Shown: positions 1-9,280, counted from the stretch's first letter. The stretch: 64,000 nt of DNA from Thiobacillus sp. (GCA_021166845.1 JAJPEP010000097.1:1-64000); one strand, 5' to 3'. The notes: generated by a model from the sequence alone, not told the origin. A program made the numbers and translations.

Positions 1-12
1 AGGGCAGAAAGC

Positions 13-39
13 AAAAAGCCCAACCTTGTGAGTCGGGCT
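13..39 (-). terminator. Rho-independent terminator of tRNA-Phe
   Basis: Read on the minus strand, an 8-bp stem (AGCCCGAC / GTTGGGCT, one G-U pair) with a 7-nt loop is followed by a run of five T. It lies 26 bp beyond the tRNA 3' end, so it most likely ends the tRNA transcript. Confidence 0.7.
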
Positions 40-65
40 AAGTGCTTGGTTTTACAACCGAATTT

Positions 66-141
66 TGGTGGCCAGTCTCGGAATCGAACCAAGGACACGC
101 GGATTTTCAATCCGCTGCTCTACCAACTGAGCTAACTGGCC
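66..141 (-). tRNA. tRNA-Phe (GAA)
   Basis: The reverse complement starts GGCCAGTTAGCTCAG and ends ACTGGCCACCA. It folds into a 7-bp acceptor stem (GGCCAGT / ACTGGCC), a D arm with GGTAGAGC, an anticodon arm GGATT-GAAAATCC giving anticodon GAA, and a T arm with GGTTCGATTCC. CCA is encoded. Length is 76 nt. A possible -10 (TATAGT) sits just upstream on the minus strand. The gene decodes UUC/UUU. Confidence 0.97.
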
Positions 142-485
142 TATCTGTGACTATACGCCGCCACATTAAAGAACAAGCGCTTGGGCGCAGGCATCCGCAA
201 CCCAACGCACTTGTCCCAGGGTTGCGAGCGTCAGAAAAACATCAGGAAACATTTTTCTGTGCTCACAAGCCGGGCGAGTATAAGCGAGACGTCCGCTTTT
301 GTGAAGCCGAAGCCGGTGCCGGAGCCTGCGCATCAAGGGTCGCACCGATCCTATGCGGTCAATCATCATGGCTGCATCGAATGACTGTTTATCGGTCTTA
401 AAATCTGTTTGCGTTGGGGCATCGGCAATGTTGACTTGCATATTCCTCCCCCGCTGTTTGCAAGCGCTTGTCAGAAAAACCAACG
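142..485. other. Intergenic stretch, no gene supported
   Basis: Between tRNA-Phe and the ModE-like gene. The short ORFs on both strands have no recognisable domain, no convincing ribosome-binding site and overlap each other. It probably holds only the tRNA promoter (minus) and sequence upstream of the mod regulator. Confidence 0.6.
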
Positions 486-509
486 CGTTATATATTTAAA
501 AATACAACG
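486..509. promoter_or_regulatory. Candidate ModE box upstream of the ModE-like gene
   Basis: CGTTATATA - 6 nt - AATACAACG: an imperfect inverted repeat (7 of 9 positions) matching the pattern of the E. coli ModE box (half-site like CGNTATATA). It lies about 20 bp upstream of the chosen start of the ModE-like regulator, which suggests autoregulation. The match is by eye. Confidence 0.55.
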
Positions 510-528
510 GGTCTGGCAAGGATCGATT

Positions 529-873
529 TTGGATAAACGGATCAAACCCAAACTGCGCATCTTGCTGGGAGCGGAAATTGCTATCGGTCCAGGCAAGGCG
601 GATCTGCTCGATGCTGTGGCCCGCACTGGATCCATTTCAGCGGCGGCGCGGGAGATGGGCATGTCCTACCGGCGCGCTTGGCTCTTGGTGGACACCATGA
701 ACCGCTGCTTCAAAAGGCCTCTGGTGGAAGCCAGCAAGGGGGGCTCAGGCGGTGGCGGGGCGCGTATCACCGAGCAGGGACTGGATGTTCTGGCCCGCTA
801 CAGGGCCATGGAATTGAAGGCGGCGGCCAGTGTGGCCGCCGAAATGCGCGAGTTCACCCAACTCTTGGCATAA
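529..873 (+). CDS. Short ModE-like winged-HTH regulator of molybdate uptake
   Basis: A 114-aa DNA-binding protein like the N-terminal domain of ModE, the molybdate-responsive repressor. The core ISAAAREMGMSYRRAW is the typical ModE helix-turn-helix, followed by a wing with a Gly-rich loop (GGSGGGG). The C-terminal molybdate-binding Mop/TOBE domains of full-length ModE (about 260 aa) are absent, so molybdate sensing must come from elsewhere or from a partner. I chose the TTG at 529 because AAGGAT lies 5 nt upstream; the ORF-track start at 409 adds 40 residues without domain character and would span the candidate operator. It stands directly upstream of modA and a ModE-box-like palindrome overlaps its promoter region. 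Function is inferred from family and context. Confidence 0.85.
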   Translation: MDKRIKPKLRILLGAEIAIGPGKADLLDAVARTGSISAAAREMGMSYRRAWLLVDTMNRCFKRPLVEASKGGSGGGGARITEQGLDVLARYRAMELKAAASVAAEMREFTQLLA

Positions 874-924
874 CAAGCAGGCTGATACATATCCGATTGG
901 ATTTCCAGCGCTGTTTTACGCTCA

Positions 925-950
925 TCGCTATATTCAATTGTACATATCGA
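925..950. promoter_or_regulatory. Candidate ModE box upstream of modA
   Basis: TCGCTATAT - 8 nt - ACATATCGA: inverted half-sites agreeing at 7 of 9 positions, close to the ModE-box pattern. It ends 11 bp before the modA start and sits next to the AAAGG ribosome-binding site, a position fit for repression of modABC. Confidence 0.5.
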
Positions 951-961
951 AAGGTTATTCC

Positions 962-1756
962 ATGAAGCTGCTCAGGAAACTAAAACGCCTCGCCTTCGCG
1001 ATCTTGGTCATGGCCCCGATCCCGCCCGCCATGGCTGGCTCCCTCACCATCGCCGCTGCCGCTGATCTCAAGTTCGCCATGGCGGAGGTGGTGGACAAGT
1101 TTCGCGCTGCCCGACCCGACAACAAAATCGAGGTGATCTACGGTTCCTCAGGCAAGTTCTTCACCCAGATCAAGAATGGCGCGCCCTTCGACATGTATTT
1201 CTCCGCTGACATCGAGTACCCGCGCAAGCTGGAGAAAGATGGTCTGACGGCCGGTTTCACCCGGCCCTACGCGGTGGGGCGCATCGTTTTGTGGAGTCTG
1301 AAGCCTGAACTGGCGAAGATGGCACTTAAGGACTTGCCCAACAGCTCCATCCGCAAGTTCGCCATCGCCAACCCCCAGCACGCCCCCTATGGCCTGCGTG
1401 GCAAGGAGGCCTTGCAGCACCAGGGCGTCTGGACAGCCATGGAGACCAAGCTGGTGATGGGCGAGAACATCGCCCACACCGCCCAGTTCATCGACACCGG
1501 CGCGGCTGATGCCGGTATCGTCGCGCTGGCCCTGGTACTGTCGCCGACCATGCAGGGCAAGGGTGCCTGGACGTTGATCCCGGATGCCTGGCATGAGCCG
1601 CTGGAACAGGGCTTCGCCATCACCCAGCGTGCCGCCGGCAACCCCCTGGCCAAGGACTTCGCCAACTACATGGCGAGCGAGTCGGCCCGCGCGGTGATGC
1701 GCCGTTACGGATTCGCGCTGCCAGGCGAAGAAGGAAAAAACGCGGAAGGGAAATGA
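962..1756 (+). CDS. modA: Molybdate ABC transporter periplasmic-binding protein ModA
   Basis: A 264-aa periplasmic protein that captures molybdate (and probably tungstate) and delivers it to ModBC. It begins with a Sec signal peptide (MKLLRKLKRL followed by a hydrophobic stretch ending PPAMAG). The mature part opens with the ModA signature LTIAAAADLKFAM and has the family segment EVIYGSSGKFFTQI, which holds oxyanion-binding Ser residues. Length matches ModA (about 250-260 aa). The ATG at 962 is chosen because it follows AAAGG and starts exactly at the signal peptide; the ORF-track start at 830 reads into the upstream gene. The next gene, modB, starts 1 nt after its stop, so modABC is one transcript. 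Confidence 0.96.
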   Translation: MKLLRKLKRLAFAILVMAPIPPAMAGSLTIAAAADLKFAMAEVVDKFRAARPDNKIEVIYGSSGKFFTQIKNGAPFDMYFSADIEYPRKLEKDGLTAGFTRPYAVGRIVLWSLKPELAKMALKDLPNSSIRKFAIANPQHAPYGLRGKEALQHQGVWTAMETKLVMGENIAHTAQFIDTGAADAGIVALALVLSPTMQGKGAWTLIPDAWHEPLEQGFAITQRAAGNPLAKDFANYMASESARAVMRRYGFALPGEEGKNAEGK

Positions 1757-1757
1757 C

Positions 1758-2435
1758 ATGTCGTCGGCTGATTGGATGGCGTTGACCACCACGCTCAAAT
1801 TGTCGGCCGTCACCACGATAGTGTTGCTGATTCTCGGCACCCCCATCGCCTGGTGGCTGGCGCGAACGAAAAGCAAGGTGTCGGTAGTGGTGGAAGCCGT
1901 GGTGGCGCTGCCGCTGGTGCTGCCGCCGACAGTGCTGGGCTTCTACATGCTGGTGGCGCTGGGGCCGAATGGACCCATCGGCGGCACGCTGGAATCCTTC
2001 GGCCTGCATCATCTGGCCTTCACCTTCACCGGCCTGGCGCTGGCCTCGACCTTATATTCCCTGCCGTTCATGGTGCAGCCACTCAAGGATGCCTTCGCTG
2101 CCGTTGGCGGCCGCATGACCGAGGTAGCCGCCACCCTCCGCGCCAGCCCTTGGGACCGCTTTTTCAGCGTCGTCGTGCCGCTCTCACGGCGAGGTTTCCT
2201 CACCGCCATCACCCTCACCTTCGCGCACACAGTGGGCGAATTCGGTGTGGTACTGATGGTGGGCGGCAATATCCCGGGCGAAACGCGGGTGCTGTCCATC
2301 GCCATCTACGATCATGCCGAGGCCATGGACTACGCCAGCGCACACCTTCTGGCCGGCGGCCTGCTGGTGGCCTCCTTCCTGTTGCTGCTCACGGTGTATT
2401 TACTCAACCGGCGTTACATGGTGGTGCATCCGTGA
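1758..2435 (+). CDS. modB: Molybdate ABC transporter permease ModB
   Basis: A 225-aa inner-membrane permease of the molybdate importer. About five hydrophobic membrane segments are visible, with the conserved PLVLPPTVLGFYML stretch of ModB. The EAA-type cytoplasmic loop (EVAATLRASPWDRFF...VPLSRRG), which docks onto the ATPase, lies near residues 120-150. Length matches the family (220-230 aa). It starts 1 nt after modA and its last codon overlaps the GTG start of modC (GTGA), so translation is probably coupled. Confidence 0.96.
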   Translation: MSSADWMALTTTLKLSAVTTIVLLILGTPIAWWLARTKSKVSVVVEAVVALPLVLPPTVLGFYMLVALGPNGPIGGTLESFGLHHLAFTFTGLALASTLYSLPFMVQPLKDAFAAVGGRMTEVAATLRASPWDRFFSVVVPLSRRGFLTAITLTFAHTVGEFGVVLMVGGNIPGETRVLSIAIYDHAEAMDYASAHLLAGGLLVASFLLLLTVYLLNRRYMVVHP

Positions 2436-3502
2436 GCATCCGCGCCCGCTTCAAGCTCGACTACTCCGGCTTCTCGCTCGACGTCGACCTCGACCTGCCC
2501 GGGCGCGGCGTCACCGCCCTGTTCGGCCATTCCGGTTCCGGCAAGACCACGCTGCTGCGCGCCGTCGCCGGGCTGGAGCATGCGCCCGGCGGCACGCTGT
2601 CCGTCAACGGCGAGGTCTGGCAGGACGCCGCGACGTTCCGGCCGACCCACCGGCGCCCGCTGGGCTACGTGTTCCAGGAAGCCAGCCTGTTTCCGCATCT
2701 CGACGTGCGGGCCAATCTGGAATTCGGGCAGAAGCGCGTGCCGCAAGCGCAGCGCCGGGTCTCGCTCGACCAGGCGGTGGCCATGCTCGACATCGGCCAT
2801 CTGCTCGGCCGCAAGCCTGCGCGGCTGTCCGGCGGCGAATGCCAGCGCGTCGGCATCGCGCGCGCGCTCGCCACCAGCCCGCGGCTGCTGCTGATGGACG
2901 AGCCGCTGGCGGCGCTCGATTTCGCGCTGAAGCAGGAAATCCTGCCCTACCTGGAACGTCTGCACGACGGGCTCGACATCCCCGTGCTCTATGTCAGCCA
3001 CGCGCCCGACGAAGTGGCGCGCCTGGCCGATCACATCGTGGTGATGCAGGGCGGCCGTGCGGTGGCCGCCGGCCCGCTCACCGACACCCTCGCCCGCCTC
3101 GACCTGCCCATCAGGCTGGGCGAGGATGCCGGCGTGGTGCTGGATGCGGTGGTGGCGGCGCGCGACGAAGAATGGCATCTGGCGCACATGGAATTCGCCG
3201 GCGGCCGCCTGTGGGTGCGCGACCACGGCCTGCCGGTCGGCCGCCGCGCCCGCGTGCGCATCCTCGCCCGCGACGTCAGCCTGGCGCGCGCGCCGACGAC
3301 CGGCACCAGCATCCTCAACACCCTGCCCGCCGTCGTCGTGGACAGCGTCGACGACGCCCATCCGGCGCTCACCCTGGTCAAGCTGCGCGTCGGCGAATCG
3401 CCGCTGCTGGCGCGCCTGACCCGACGCTCCGCGCATGCGCTCGAACTCGCTCCCGGGCGGATGGTTTACGTTCAGATCAAGGCGGTGGCGCTGATTGGGT
3501 GA
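2432..3502 (+). CDS. modC: Molybdate ABC transporter ATP-binding protein ModC
   Basis: A 356-aa ATPase that powers molybdate import through ModB. Visible motifs: Walker A GHSGSGKT, Q-loop in YVFQEASLF, ABC signature LSGGECQRVGIARAL, Walker B LLLMDEPLAALD and the switch His in YVSHAPDE. The C-terminal ~100 residues form the TOBE/Mop-like regulatory domain typical of ModC. The GTG start at 2432 overlaps the modB stop (GTGA); the ORF-track start at 1772 is read-through in another frame of modB. It converges on the minus-strand regulator gene with a 25-bp gap. Confidence 0.96.
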   Translation: MSIRARFKLDYSGFSLDVDLDLPGRGVTALFGHSGSGKTTLLRAVAGLEHAPGGTLSVNGEVWQDAATFRPTHRRPLGYVFQEASLFPHLDVRANLEFGQKRVPQAQRRVSLDQAVAMLDIGHLLGRKPARLSGGECQRVGIARALATSPRLLLMDEPLAALDFALKQEILPYLERLHDGLDIPVLYVSHAPDEVARLADHIVVMQGGRAVAAGPLTDTLARLDLPIRLGEDAGVVLDAVVAARDEEWHLAHMEFAGGRLWVRDHGLPVGRRARVRILARDVSLARAPTTGTSILNTLPAVVVDSVDDAHPALTLVKLRVGESPLLARLTRRSAHALELAPGRMVYVQIKAVALIG

Positions 3503-3527
3503 GCGCCGGGTTGAGCCAGGGGCCCAA

Positions 3528-4295
3528 CTACAATGATTTTTCCACTTCGACGTCGAGCCGATACCCCACCCCGACGACTGTTTTGAGCAGCGCCGGGAAC
3601 TTGACGTCGTCGCCGAGGCGGCGCCGCAAGCGCGTGATGGGGCGATCCAGCGTCCTGTTCTCGACGTCCGTGTCGGCGCCCCAGACGATGGCGATCAATT
3701 GCCGGCGGGTCAGCAACTGACGGGGAAAGGTTAAAAACGCCCTCAGCACCTCGAATTCCCGCTTGTCGAGCAGGATCGATTTTCCATCGCGCGACTCCAG
3801 TCGGCGCTCGTGACAATGGAGCGCCCATCCGGAAAAACGGTATACGCGGATGGACGCCTCGCGGGGATCGGCCGACTCGATTCGCGCCAGGCTCAAAACC
3901 CGCCTGATCGTGGCCACCAGTTTGCGCGGCTGGATGGGCAAGGCCAGCCGGGCATCGGGTTCGAAGCCGAGGGCGGCGGCACGGCCTGGAAACACATGCG
4001 ATCGGTCCAGAACGATCATGGGCATTTCCGGCTTTTCCGAAAGCCACTTCGGTCTGTTCGCGCGCTGACCCATGCCATCCAGGGCAAGGATCAGCACGTC
4101 GGCCGGCGGGGGCGAGGCCTCCATGTCCGTTGCCGCGACGACATCAAAGCCTTTGCCGCGCAAATAATCCACGAGCAGGGCCCGCGTCAGCGGATCGGGG
4201 TCGGACAAAAAAATTCGCGGGGAAAATATGGCCGTCGCTTCGGCTTCAGCGCCTGGCCGGAGCAAATCGGACTGTCCTGAATATCGCGGGCTCAT
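3528..4295 (-). CDS. OmpR/PhoB-type regulator with a degenerate receiver domain
   Basis: A protein of about 255 aa with an N-terminal receiver-like domain and a C-terminal OmpR-type winged helix (LDKREFEVLRAFLTFP ... RRRLGDD ... VVGVGYRL). The receiver has the acidic pocket region (FLSDPDP). The phospho-acceptor position reads DVLILALDG, with Ala where DxxxxD normally places Asp, and the conserved Lys of the KPF motif is replaced (LALPIQPRKL). It therefore probably cannot be activated by normal Asp phosphorylation. The gene is last in line behind pstB, 91 bp downstream in the same direction, so it may be co-expressed with phosphate uptake. No partner kinase is adjacent. I prefer the ATG at 4295 (AGGG 7 nt upstream) to the one at 4322. 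Confidence 0.85.
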   Translation of the reverse strand: MSPRYSGQSDLLRPGAEAEATAIFSPRIFLSDPDPLTRALLVDYLRGKGFDVVAATDMEASPPPADVLILALDGMGQRANRPKWLSEKPEMPMIVLDRSHVFPGRAAALGFEPDARLALPIQPRKLVATIRRVLSLARIESADPREASIRVYRFSGWALHCHERRLESRDGKSILLDKREFEVLRAFLTFPRQLLTRRQLIAIVWGADTDVENRTLDRPITRLRRRLGDDVKFPALLKTVVGVGYRLDVEVEKSL

Positions 4296-4386
4296 CGGCG
4301 AACCCTGTTTTTCCTGCGGCATGGGAATGGCGGTGTTTTGCGGGTCGGGGGCCTGCCGTTACGGTTGCATGGTTCCCCGGTCGCGC

Positions 4387-5214
4387 TCAGCCGAAGCGGC
4401 CCGTTATGTAATCTTCGGTCTGCTTGACCGTGGGCGTGAGGAACACGTCGTTGGTGCGGCCCATTTCGATCAGCTCGCCCATGTACATGAATGCGGTGTA
4501 ATCGGAAACCCGCGCCGCCTGCTGCATGTTGTGGGTAACGATAATGATCGTGTAGCGATCTTTCATCTCGTTGACCAGTTCCTCGATCTTGGCGGTGGAA
4601 ATGGGATCGAGCGCGGACGCCGGCTCGTCGAGCAGCAGGACATCCGGCTCCAGGGCGATGGCGCGGGCGATCACCAGGCGCTGTTGCTGGCCGCCGGAAA
4701 GGCTCATGCCGTTCTCGTTGAGGCGATCCTTGACTTCGTTCCACAGCGCCGCGCCGCGCAGGGCCTTCTCGACCGCTTCATCCAGCGTGCTGCGATTGTT
4801 GACGCCCATGATGCGCAGGCCGTAGGCCACGTTTTCGTAGATGGACTTGGGGAACGGGTTGGGCTTCTGGAACACCATGCCGACGCGACGGCGCAGCAGC
4901 GCGACGTTGACGTCGCGGTCATAGATGTTCTTGCCTTCCATCAGAATCTTGCCGTCCACGCGACAGATGTCGACCAGGTCGTTCATGCGGTTGAAGCAGC
5001 GGAGCAGGGTCGACTTGCCGCAGCCGCTGGGGCCGATGAATGCGGTCACGCGGTTTTTCGGCAGGTTCATGCCGACGCTTTTCAGCGCTTGGGCTTCGCC
5101 GTAATAAAGATTCAGATTCTCGACACGGATCGCCACTTCGTCCGTGTCTTCCGTCTGCGTGCGCCCCAAGCCGGCTATCTTTATCGCGTGGGTTTTCGGG
5201 CTGGCTTCGCTCAT
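4387..5214 (-). CDS. pstB: Phosphate ABC transporter ATP-binding protein PstB
   Basis: A 275-aa ATPase of the high-affinity phosphate importer. Motifs: Walker [11 protein letters not shown]-loop [10 protein letters not shown] (the PstB hallmark), signature [14 protein letters not shown], Walker [14 protein letters not shown], switch His in [13 protein letters not shown]. Length matches PstB (about 260-275 aa). The ATG at 5214 is chosen because AAGGA precedes it and residues upstream in the ORF track have no family character. It follows pstA by 43 bp in the minus-strand operon pstS-lipoprotein-pstC-pstA-pstB. Confidence 0.97.
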   Translation of the reverse strand: MSEASPKTHAIKIAGLGRTQTEDTDEVAIRVENLNLYYGEAQALKSVGMNLPKNRVTAFIGPSGCGKSTLLRCFNRMNDLVDICRVDGKILMEGKNIYDRDVNVALLRRRVGMVFQKPNPFPKSIYENVAYGLRIMGVNNRSTLDEAVEKALRGAALWNEVKDRLNENGMSLSGGQQQRLVIARAIALEPDVLLLDEPASALDPISTAKIEELVNEMKDRYTIIIVTHNMQQAARVSDYTAFMYMGELIEMGRTNDVFLTPTVKQTEDYITGRFG

Positions 5215-5257
5215 TTCTAAGTCCTTCGGATCTATCGTTGTATGGGGAGGCGGGCGA

Positions 5258-6913
5258 TCAAACGCCTTCGAGGCCGCGCATACGCTCGCGCAGGCGGTTG
5301 CGCAGCCGGATCGCGAACAGGTTGAGCACGACAATGGTGATTACCAGCAGGAGTGAAGTGGCATAAACCAGGGGGCGTGCCGCTTCGACGTTGGGACTCT
5401 GGAAGCCGACGTCGTAGATATGGAAGCCCAGGTGCATGAATTTCCGCTCCAGGTGCAGGAAGGGAAAGTTGCCGTCGAGCGGCAGGCTGGGAGCCAGCTT
5501 CACCACGCCGACCAGCATCAGAGGGGCCACTTCGCCGGCTGCGCGAGCGACCGCCAGGATCAGGCCGGTCATCATCGCCGGGCTGGCGATGGGCAGCACG
5601 GTACGCCACAGGGTTTCCGCCTTGGTCGCGCCCAGCGCCAGGCTTCCTTCACGGATTGAGCGAGGAACGCGCGCCAAGCCTTCCTCGGTCGCCACGATGA
5701 CGACCGGCAGGGTCAGCAACGCCAGTGTGAGCGAAGACCAGAGAATGCCGGGGCTGCCGAACACCGGGGCGGGATGCGCTTCGGGAAAGAACAACGCGTC
5801 GATATTGCCGCCGAGAAAATAGACGAAGAAACCCAGGCCGAACACCCCGTAAACAATCGACGGCACACCCGCGAGGTTGTTGACCGAGATGCGGATGATC
5901 CGGATCAGCGGACCCTGTTTGGCATATTCGCGCATATAGACGGCCGCCATGATGCCCAGCGGCGTCACCATGACCGACATCAGCAGCACCATCAGCACAG
6001 TGCCGAAGATGGCGGGGAAAATGCCGCCCTCGGTATTCGCCTCGCGCGGATCGTCGACGATGAATTCATACAGCTTCCGCAGGTAGTGGCCGGCCTTTTC
6101 CGGGAGGCTCATGTCATTGGGCTTGATGACGTCGGCGATCTTGGAAAACGGAATCTCGATCACCTGGCCATCCTGGATCTCGGCGGTCAGGCTGTCGCGC
6201 TGGTTTTGCGCCCGCAGTTCGTCCAGCCGCGCCTGCAGTCTGGCGAATGCAGCGTCGTGTATCTGCAGTTCCTGGCCGATCGCGGCCATCGCCTCGTCGC
6301 CGAGTTCGCCCAGCAGTTCGAGCTTGCGCTGCTTCAGGCGCAGACGCTCAAGGCTGTAGTTGATCTTGCCGATGTCGTGTTTCTCGATGCTCAGGATCTC
6401 GTCGAACAGGTCCTTGGAACGCGCCAGCCGCTTCTGCAATTCGGGCCACGCGGCTTCACCCTCGGCCACGACCTGGCCGTTTTCCTTGACCGATTTGAGA
6501 TGGCCGAAAAAACCGCCCCATTCATGCCGTTCGATCGAGATCACATCCTTCGGGTACTTGAACTCGCCCAGCAGGGGCGTGGGGATCCATTTGAAATCGA
6601 CCCCGTAGACGTCACGGTTGCCCTGCTTGAAGAGATAACGGCTGGTGAATTTGTCGTCGCTCTTGATGTCGTAGCCAGACTCCCGCAGCCGCAGCAGGGA
6701 AATTTCTTCCTTGTCGCGCAGTTCGCCGATCAGGCGCTGGACGCTGCCGTCGGATTCTGTGACCGTCGTTTCCACCAAGGGCTTCGGCCACCAGTGGCCA
6801 AGGCCCTGGGCCGCCGTCATCCAGACCACGGCGTACACCGACACGAGGGACAGGGCCACCGCCCCGGCCGTCATCCAAATCCAGGGCTCGCCGCCCTTGA
6901 ACCAGTCACGCAT
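5258..6913 (-). CDS. pstA: Phosphate ABC transporter permease PstA, long form
   Basis: A 551-aa inner-membrane permease, nearly twice the length of E. coli PstA (296 aa). The C-terminal ~280 residues are the transport domain with the EAA loop ([20 protein letters not shown]). The N-terminal half has one membrane segment (about residues 12-32) followed by a long soluble region predicted to face the periplasm, with a helical, charged segment around residues 170-240. Extended PstA proteins with a DUF3333-type N-terminus are known. It starts 11 bp after pstC. Together with PstC it forms the phosphate channel. Confidence 0.93.
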   Translation of the reverse strand: MRDWFKGGEPWIWMTAGAVALSLVSVYAVVWMTAAQGLGHWWPKPLVETTVTESDGSVQRLIGELRDKEEISLLRLRESGYDIKSDDKFTSRYLFKQGNRDVYGVDFKWIPTPLLGEFKYPKDVISIERHEWGGFFGHLKSVKENGQVVAEGEAAWPELQKRLARSKDLFDEILSIEKHDIGKINYSLERLRLKQRKLELLGELGDEAMAAIGQELQIHDAAFARLQARLDELRAQNQRDSLTAEIQDGQVIEIPFSKIADVIKPNDMSLPEKAGHYLRKLYEFIVDDPREANTEGGIFPAIFGTVLMVLLMSVMVTPLGIMAAVYMREYAKQGPLIRIIRISVNNLAGVPSIVYGVFGLGFFVYFLGGNIDALFFPEAHPAPVFGSPGILWSSLTLALLTLPVVIVATEEGLARVPRSIREGSLALGATKAETLWRTVLPIASPAMMTGLILAVARAAGEVAPLMLVGVVKLAPSLPLDGNFPFLHLERKFMHLGFHIYDVGFQSPNVEAARPLVYATSLLLVITIVVLNLFAIRLRNRLRERMRGLEGV

Positions 6914-6924
6914 CGCTTGGATCC

Positions 6925-9204
6925 TCAGATAGAGCTGTATTTATCGCGCAGGCGCTGGCGCACCAGTTCGGCGAGGGTGTTGATGAAGAAGGTGAAGGCG
7001 AACAGCACCAAGGCCGAGAAGAACAGCAGCAGATAATGGGTCGAACCCACCGCAGCCTCCGGCATTTCCACGCCGATATTGGCCGACAGGGTGCGGAAGC
7101 CGGTAAAAATCGACAGATCCATGACGGCCGTATTGCCGGTGGCCATCAGAACGATCATGGTCTCGCCGACAGCGCGGCCCATGCCCACCATGATGGCGGA
7201 GAAGATGCCCGGGCTGGCGGTCAACAGCACGACATTGAACAGGGTTTGCCAGGGGGTCGCGCCGAGGGCCAGCGATCCGCTGGTGAGGTGCTTGGGCACG
7301 CTGAAAATCGCGTCCTCGGCGATGGAAAAAATGTTGGGGATCACGGCGAAGCCCATGGCGATGCCGACCACCAGGGAGTTGCGCTGCTCGTAGGACCAGC
7401 CCAGTTCATTGCTCACCCAGCGCGGCATGTCACCGCCGAAGAACGTGGCTTCAAGAGGATGGCCCAGCAGGACCGCCGCCCAGATCACCAGGATGATGAC
7501 CGGCGCCAGCAGGGCGGCTTCCCACCCCGGGCCGACGTTATTGATCAACTGCCGCGGAAGCCGATGCCAAACCCACGCCGTGATCACGAAACTGAACGGC
7601 AGCATGAATATCGCCAGCAAGGTGCCAGCGAGGTTGTTGTCGACGAAGGGCGCCAGCCACAAACCTGCCAGAAAACCCAGAATCACGGTCGGCAGGGCTT
7701 CCATGATCTCGATTGACGGCTTGACCACGCTGCGCATCTTCGGCGACATGAAATAGGCCGCGAAAATGGCGCCCAGCACCGCCAGCGGAACCGCCACCAT
7801 CATTGCGTAGAAGGCCGCTTTCAAGGTGCCGAAAGTCAGCGGCGCGACGCTGAATTTCGGCTCGAAATCCGAGTTGGCGGCGGCCGACTGCCACACGTAG
7901 TCCGGCTCTTCATAGCTTTCGTACCAGACCTTGCCCCACAGCGAGCCGAAGGAGATTTCCGGATATTCGTTCTCGACATGGGCCGAACGAATTTCGCCCT
8001 GAGTCGTTTCCAGCAGCACGGCATTCGCACGCGGGGCGAAGGCCATCAGCCGCGCCGGCTCGGCGCCGGTGGCGCGCTCGACCAGCAGGCGCTCGGACGT
8101 GGCGTAATAGAGGCTTACGCCCCCCTTGTCGTCGGCCGCGACGAAGCCCTTGCGGGCATATTCCGGGGCGACCGAAGTGATTGCAGCGCCCATCGGCTTG
8201 AACTCACGAATTCGGGTGAGCGTATTCTTGTTGTTCGCATCCCGCACCTGGAACCACTGGACCAGATGCCCCTTGTCGGTGCCGAGAAGGAGGGAGAACC
8301 CTCCCGACAGTAATGCGGCCGCGGTGACGCGTTCTCCTTCCGGCACGACCGTAACGGTCTGCTTCAGGCTCGGCGCATCCTTGTTCTGGACGTCGAAATG
8401 GCTGACGAAACGGCCGCCGTGCACCACGTAGAGATCGCGCTGCTTGACCTCCAGCAGGATCTGGTCGATCTCGCCCTTGAGCCGGGGCAATTCATGGACA
8501 GCCGCACGCTCGGTCGTGACCGATTCGCCGGTGAAATCGCTCTCGCTGGAGAAGTAGGCCAGCAGCAGGCGATCGTCCCCGGTCTGCGCGACCGCGGTGG
8601 CGCCCTCCTCGTCATGCTGGATGGCCAGGCGCTTGAGCGGCTGGCCGGCGTCGTCCACCACCAGGGCGTCCGTGCCCAGCGGGTAAACCAGGCCTGGCGC
8701 AATGCTGCGAATATCCCTGGTTGGATCCTTCGGATCCTGGGTGAACGTAACCTTGTAATCGTCCTTCAGCAGCAGCAGTCGTCCGTCGGCAAGGCCGAAG
8801 GCCATGGCCCGCTTGCGAAGATCGCCCACCGAAAAACTGGTGGCCCGCACCGATCCGGGCAAGGCAACCCGCTCCTTTAGCAGAGGCTTGCCGTCGAGAA
8901 GGCTGAAGAACGTGACATCGCCCTGGTCGGCAATGCGAGCCCCGATCTCGACCTGCTCCTCCATCGCGAGGTGAACCGTCGACTGATCCGTCAGCGAAGG
9001 CACTGCCAGGGATTTCAGCTCGTCCATGTGGGAGGGCATGAACAGGGGCGCCACCACGCCGGCGAGATAGAAAAAGATCGTGCTGATCGCGATGATCACG
9101 CTCAGGCCGCCCAGGACCATGACGTACTTGAACAGCCTGTCCTTCGCCATCCGGCGGCCGGTGAAGCCCCCCGCGGAGGTAATGCTGGATTCAATCTTTT
9201 CCAT
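6925..9204 (-). CDS. pstC: Phosphate ABC transporter permease PstC, with large N-terminal extracytoplasmic domain
   Basis: A 759-aa permease against about 300-320 aa for usual PstC. After one N-terminal membrane segment (about residues 27-50) comes a ~380-residue soluble region with repeated beta-rich units (for example GDLRKRAMAFGLADGRLLLL, FSLLLGTDKGHLVQW), which looks like a propeller-type fold. The C-terminal part is the transport domain with the EAA loop ([19 protein letters not shown]). This matches the COG4590-type permease architecture. It pairs with the equally extended PstA encoded 11 bp downstream. The role of the outer domain is not known to me; sensing or docking of PstS is possible. 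Confidence 0.92.
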   Translation of the reverse strand: MEKIESSITSAGGFTGRRMAKDRLFKYVMVLGGLSVIIAISTIFFYLAGVVAPLFMPSHMDELKSLAVPSLTDQSTVHLAMEEQVEIGARIADQGDVTFFSLLDGKPLLKERVALPGSVRATSFSVGDLRKRAMAFGLADGRLLLLKDDYKVTFTQDPKDPTRDIRSIAPGLVYPLGTDALVVDDAGQPLKRLAIQHDEEGATAVAQTGDDRLLLAYFSSESDFTGESVTTERAAVHELPRLKGEIDQILLEVKQRDLYVVHGGRFVSHFDVQNKDAPSLKQTVTVVPEGERVTAAALLSGGFSLLLGTDKGHLVQWFQVRDANNKNTLTRIREFKPMGAAITSVAPEYARKGFVAADDKGGVSLYYATSERLLVERATGAEPARLMAFAPRANAVLLETTQGEIRSAHVENEYPEISFGSLWGKVWYESYEEPDYVWQSAAANSDFEPKFSVAPLTFGTLKAAFYAMMVAVPLAVLGAIFAAYFMSPKMRSVVKPSIEIMEALPTVILGFLAGLWLAPFVDNNLAGTLLAIFMLPFSFVITAWVWHRLPRQLINNVGPGWEAALLAPVIILVIWAAVLLGHPLEATFFGGDMPRWVSNELGWSYEQRNSLVVGIAMGFAVIPNIFSIAEDAIFSVPKHLTSGSLALGATPWQTLFNVVLLTASPGIFSAIMVGMGRAVGETMIVLMATGNTAVMDLSIFTGFRTLSANIGVEMPEAAVGSTHYLLLFFSALVLFAFTFFINTLAELVRQRLRDKYSSI

Positions 9205-9247
9205 GATTTACCACGTAATCCATGCGCCCAGGCGCATAAACCTTGCA

Positions 9248-9280
9248 AAAATGGGGCCGAACCCGATGCAGGTTCGGCCC
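9248..9280 (-). terminator. Hairpin with T-tract inside the pst operon
   Basis: A perfect 10-bp stem GGGCCGAACC / GGTTCGGCCC with a 7-nt loop; on the minus strand it is followed by ATTTTT. It lies between the repeat lipoprotein gene and pstC, so it probably acts as a partial terminator that keeps pstS-lipoprotein mRNA above pstCAB mRNA. Confidence 0.75.

Noticed and set aside
3528-4295. PhoB as the name for the regulator next to pstB
   Set aside because: The receiver lacks the phospho-Asp and Lys that PhoB needs, and no phoR is adjacent.
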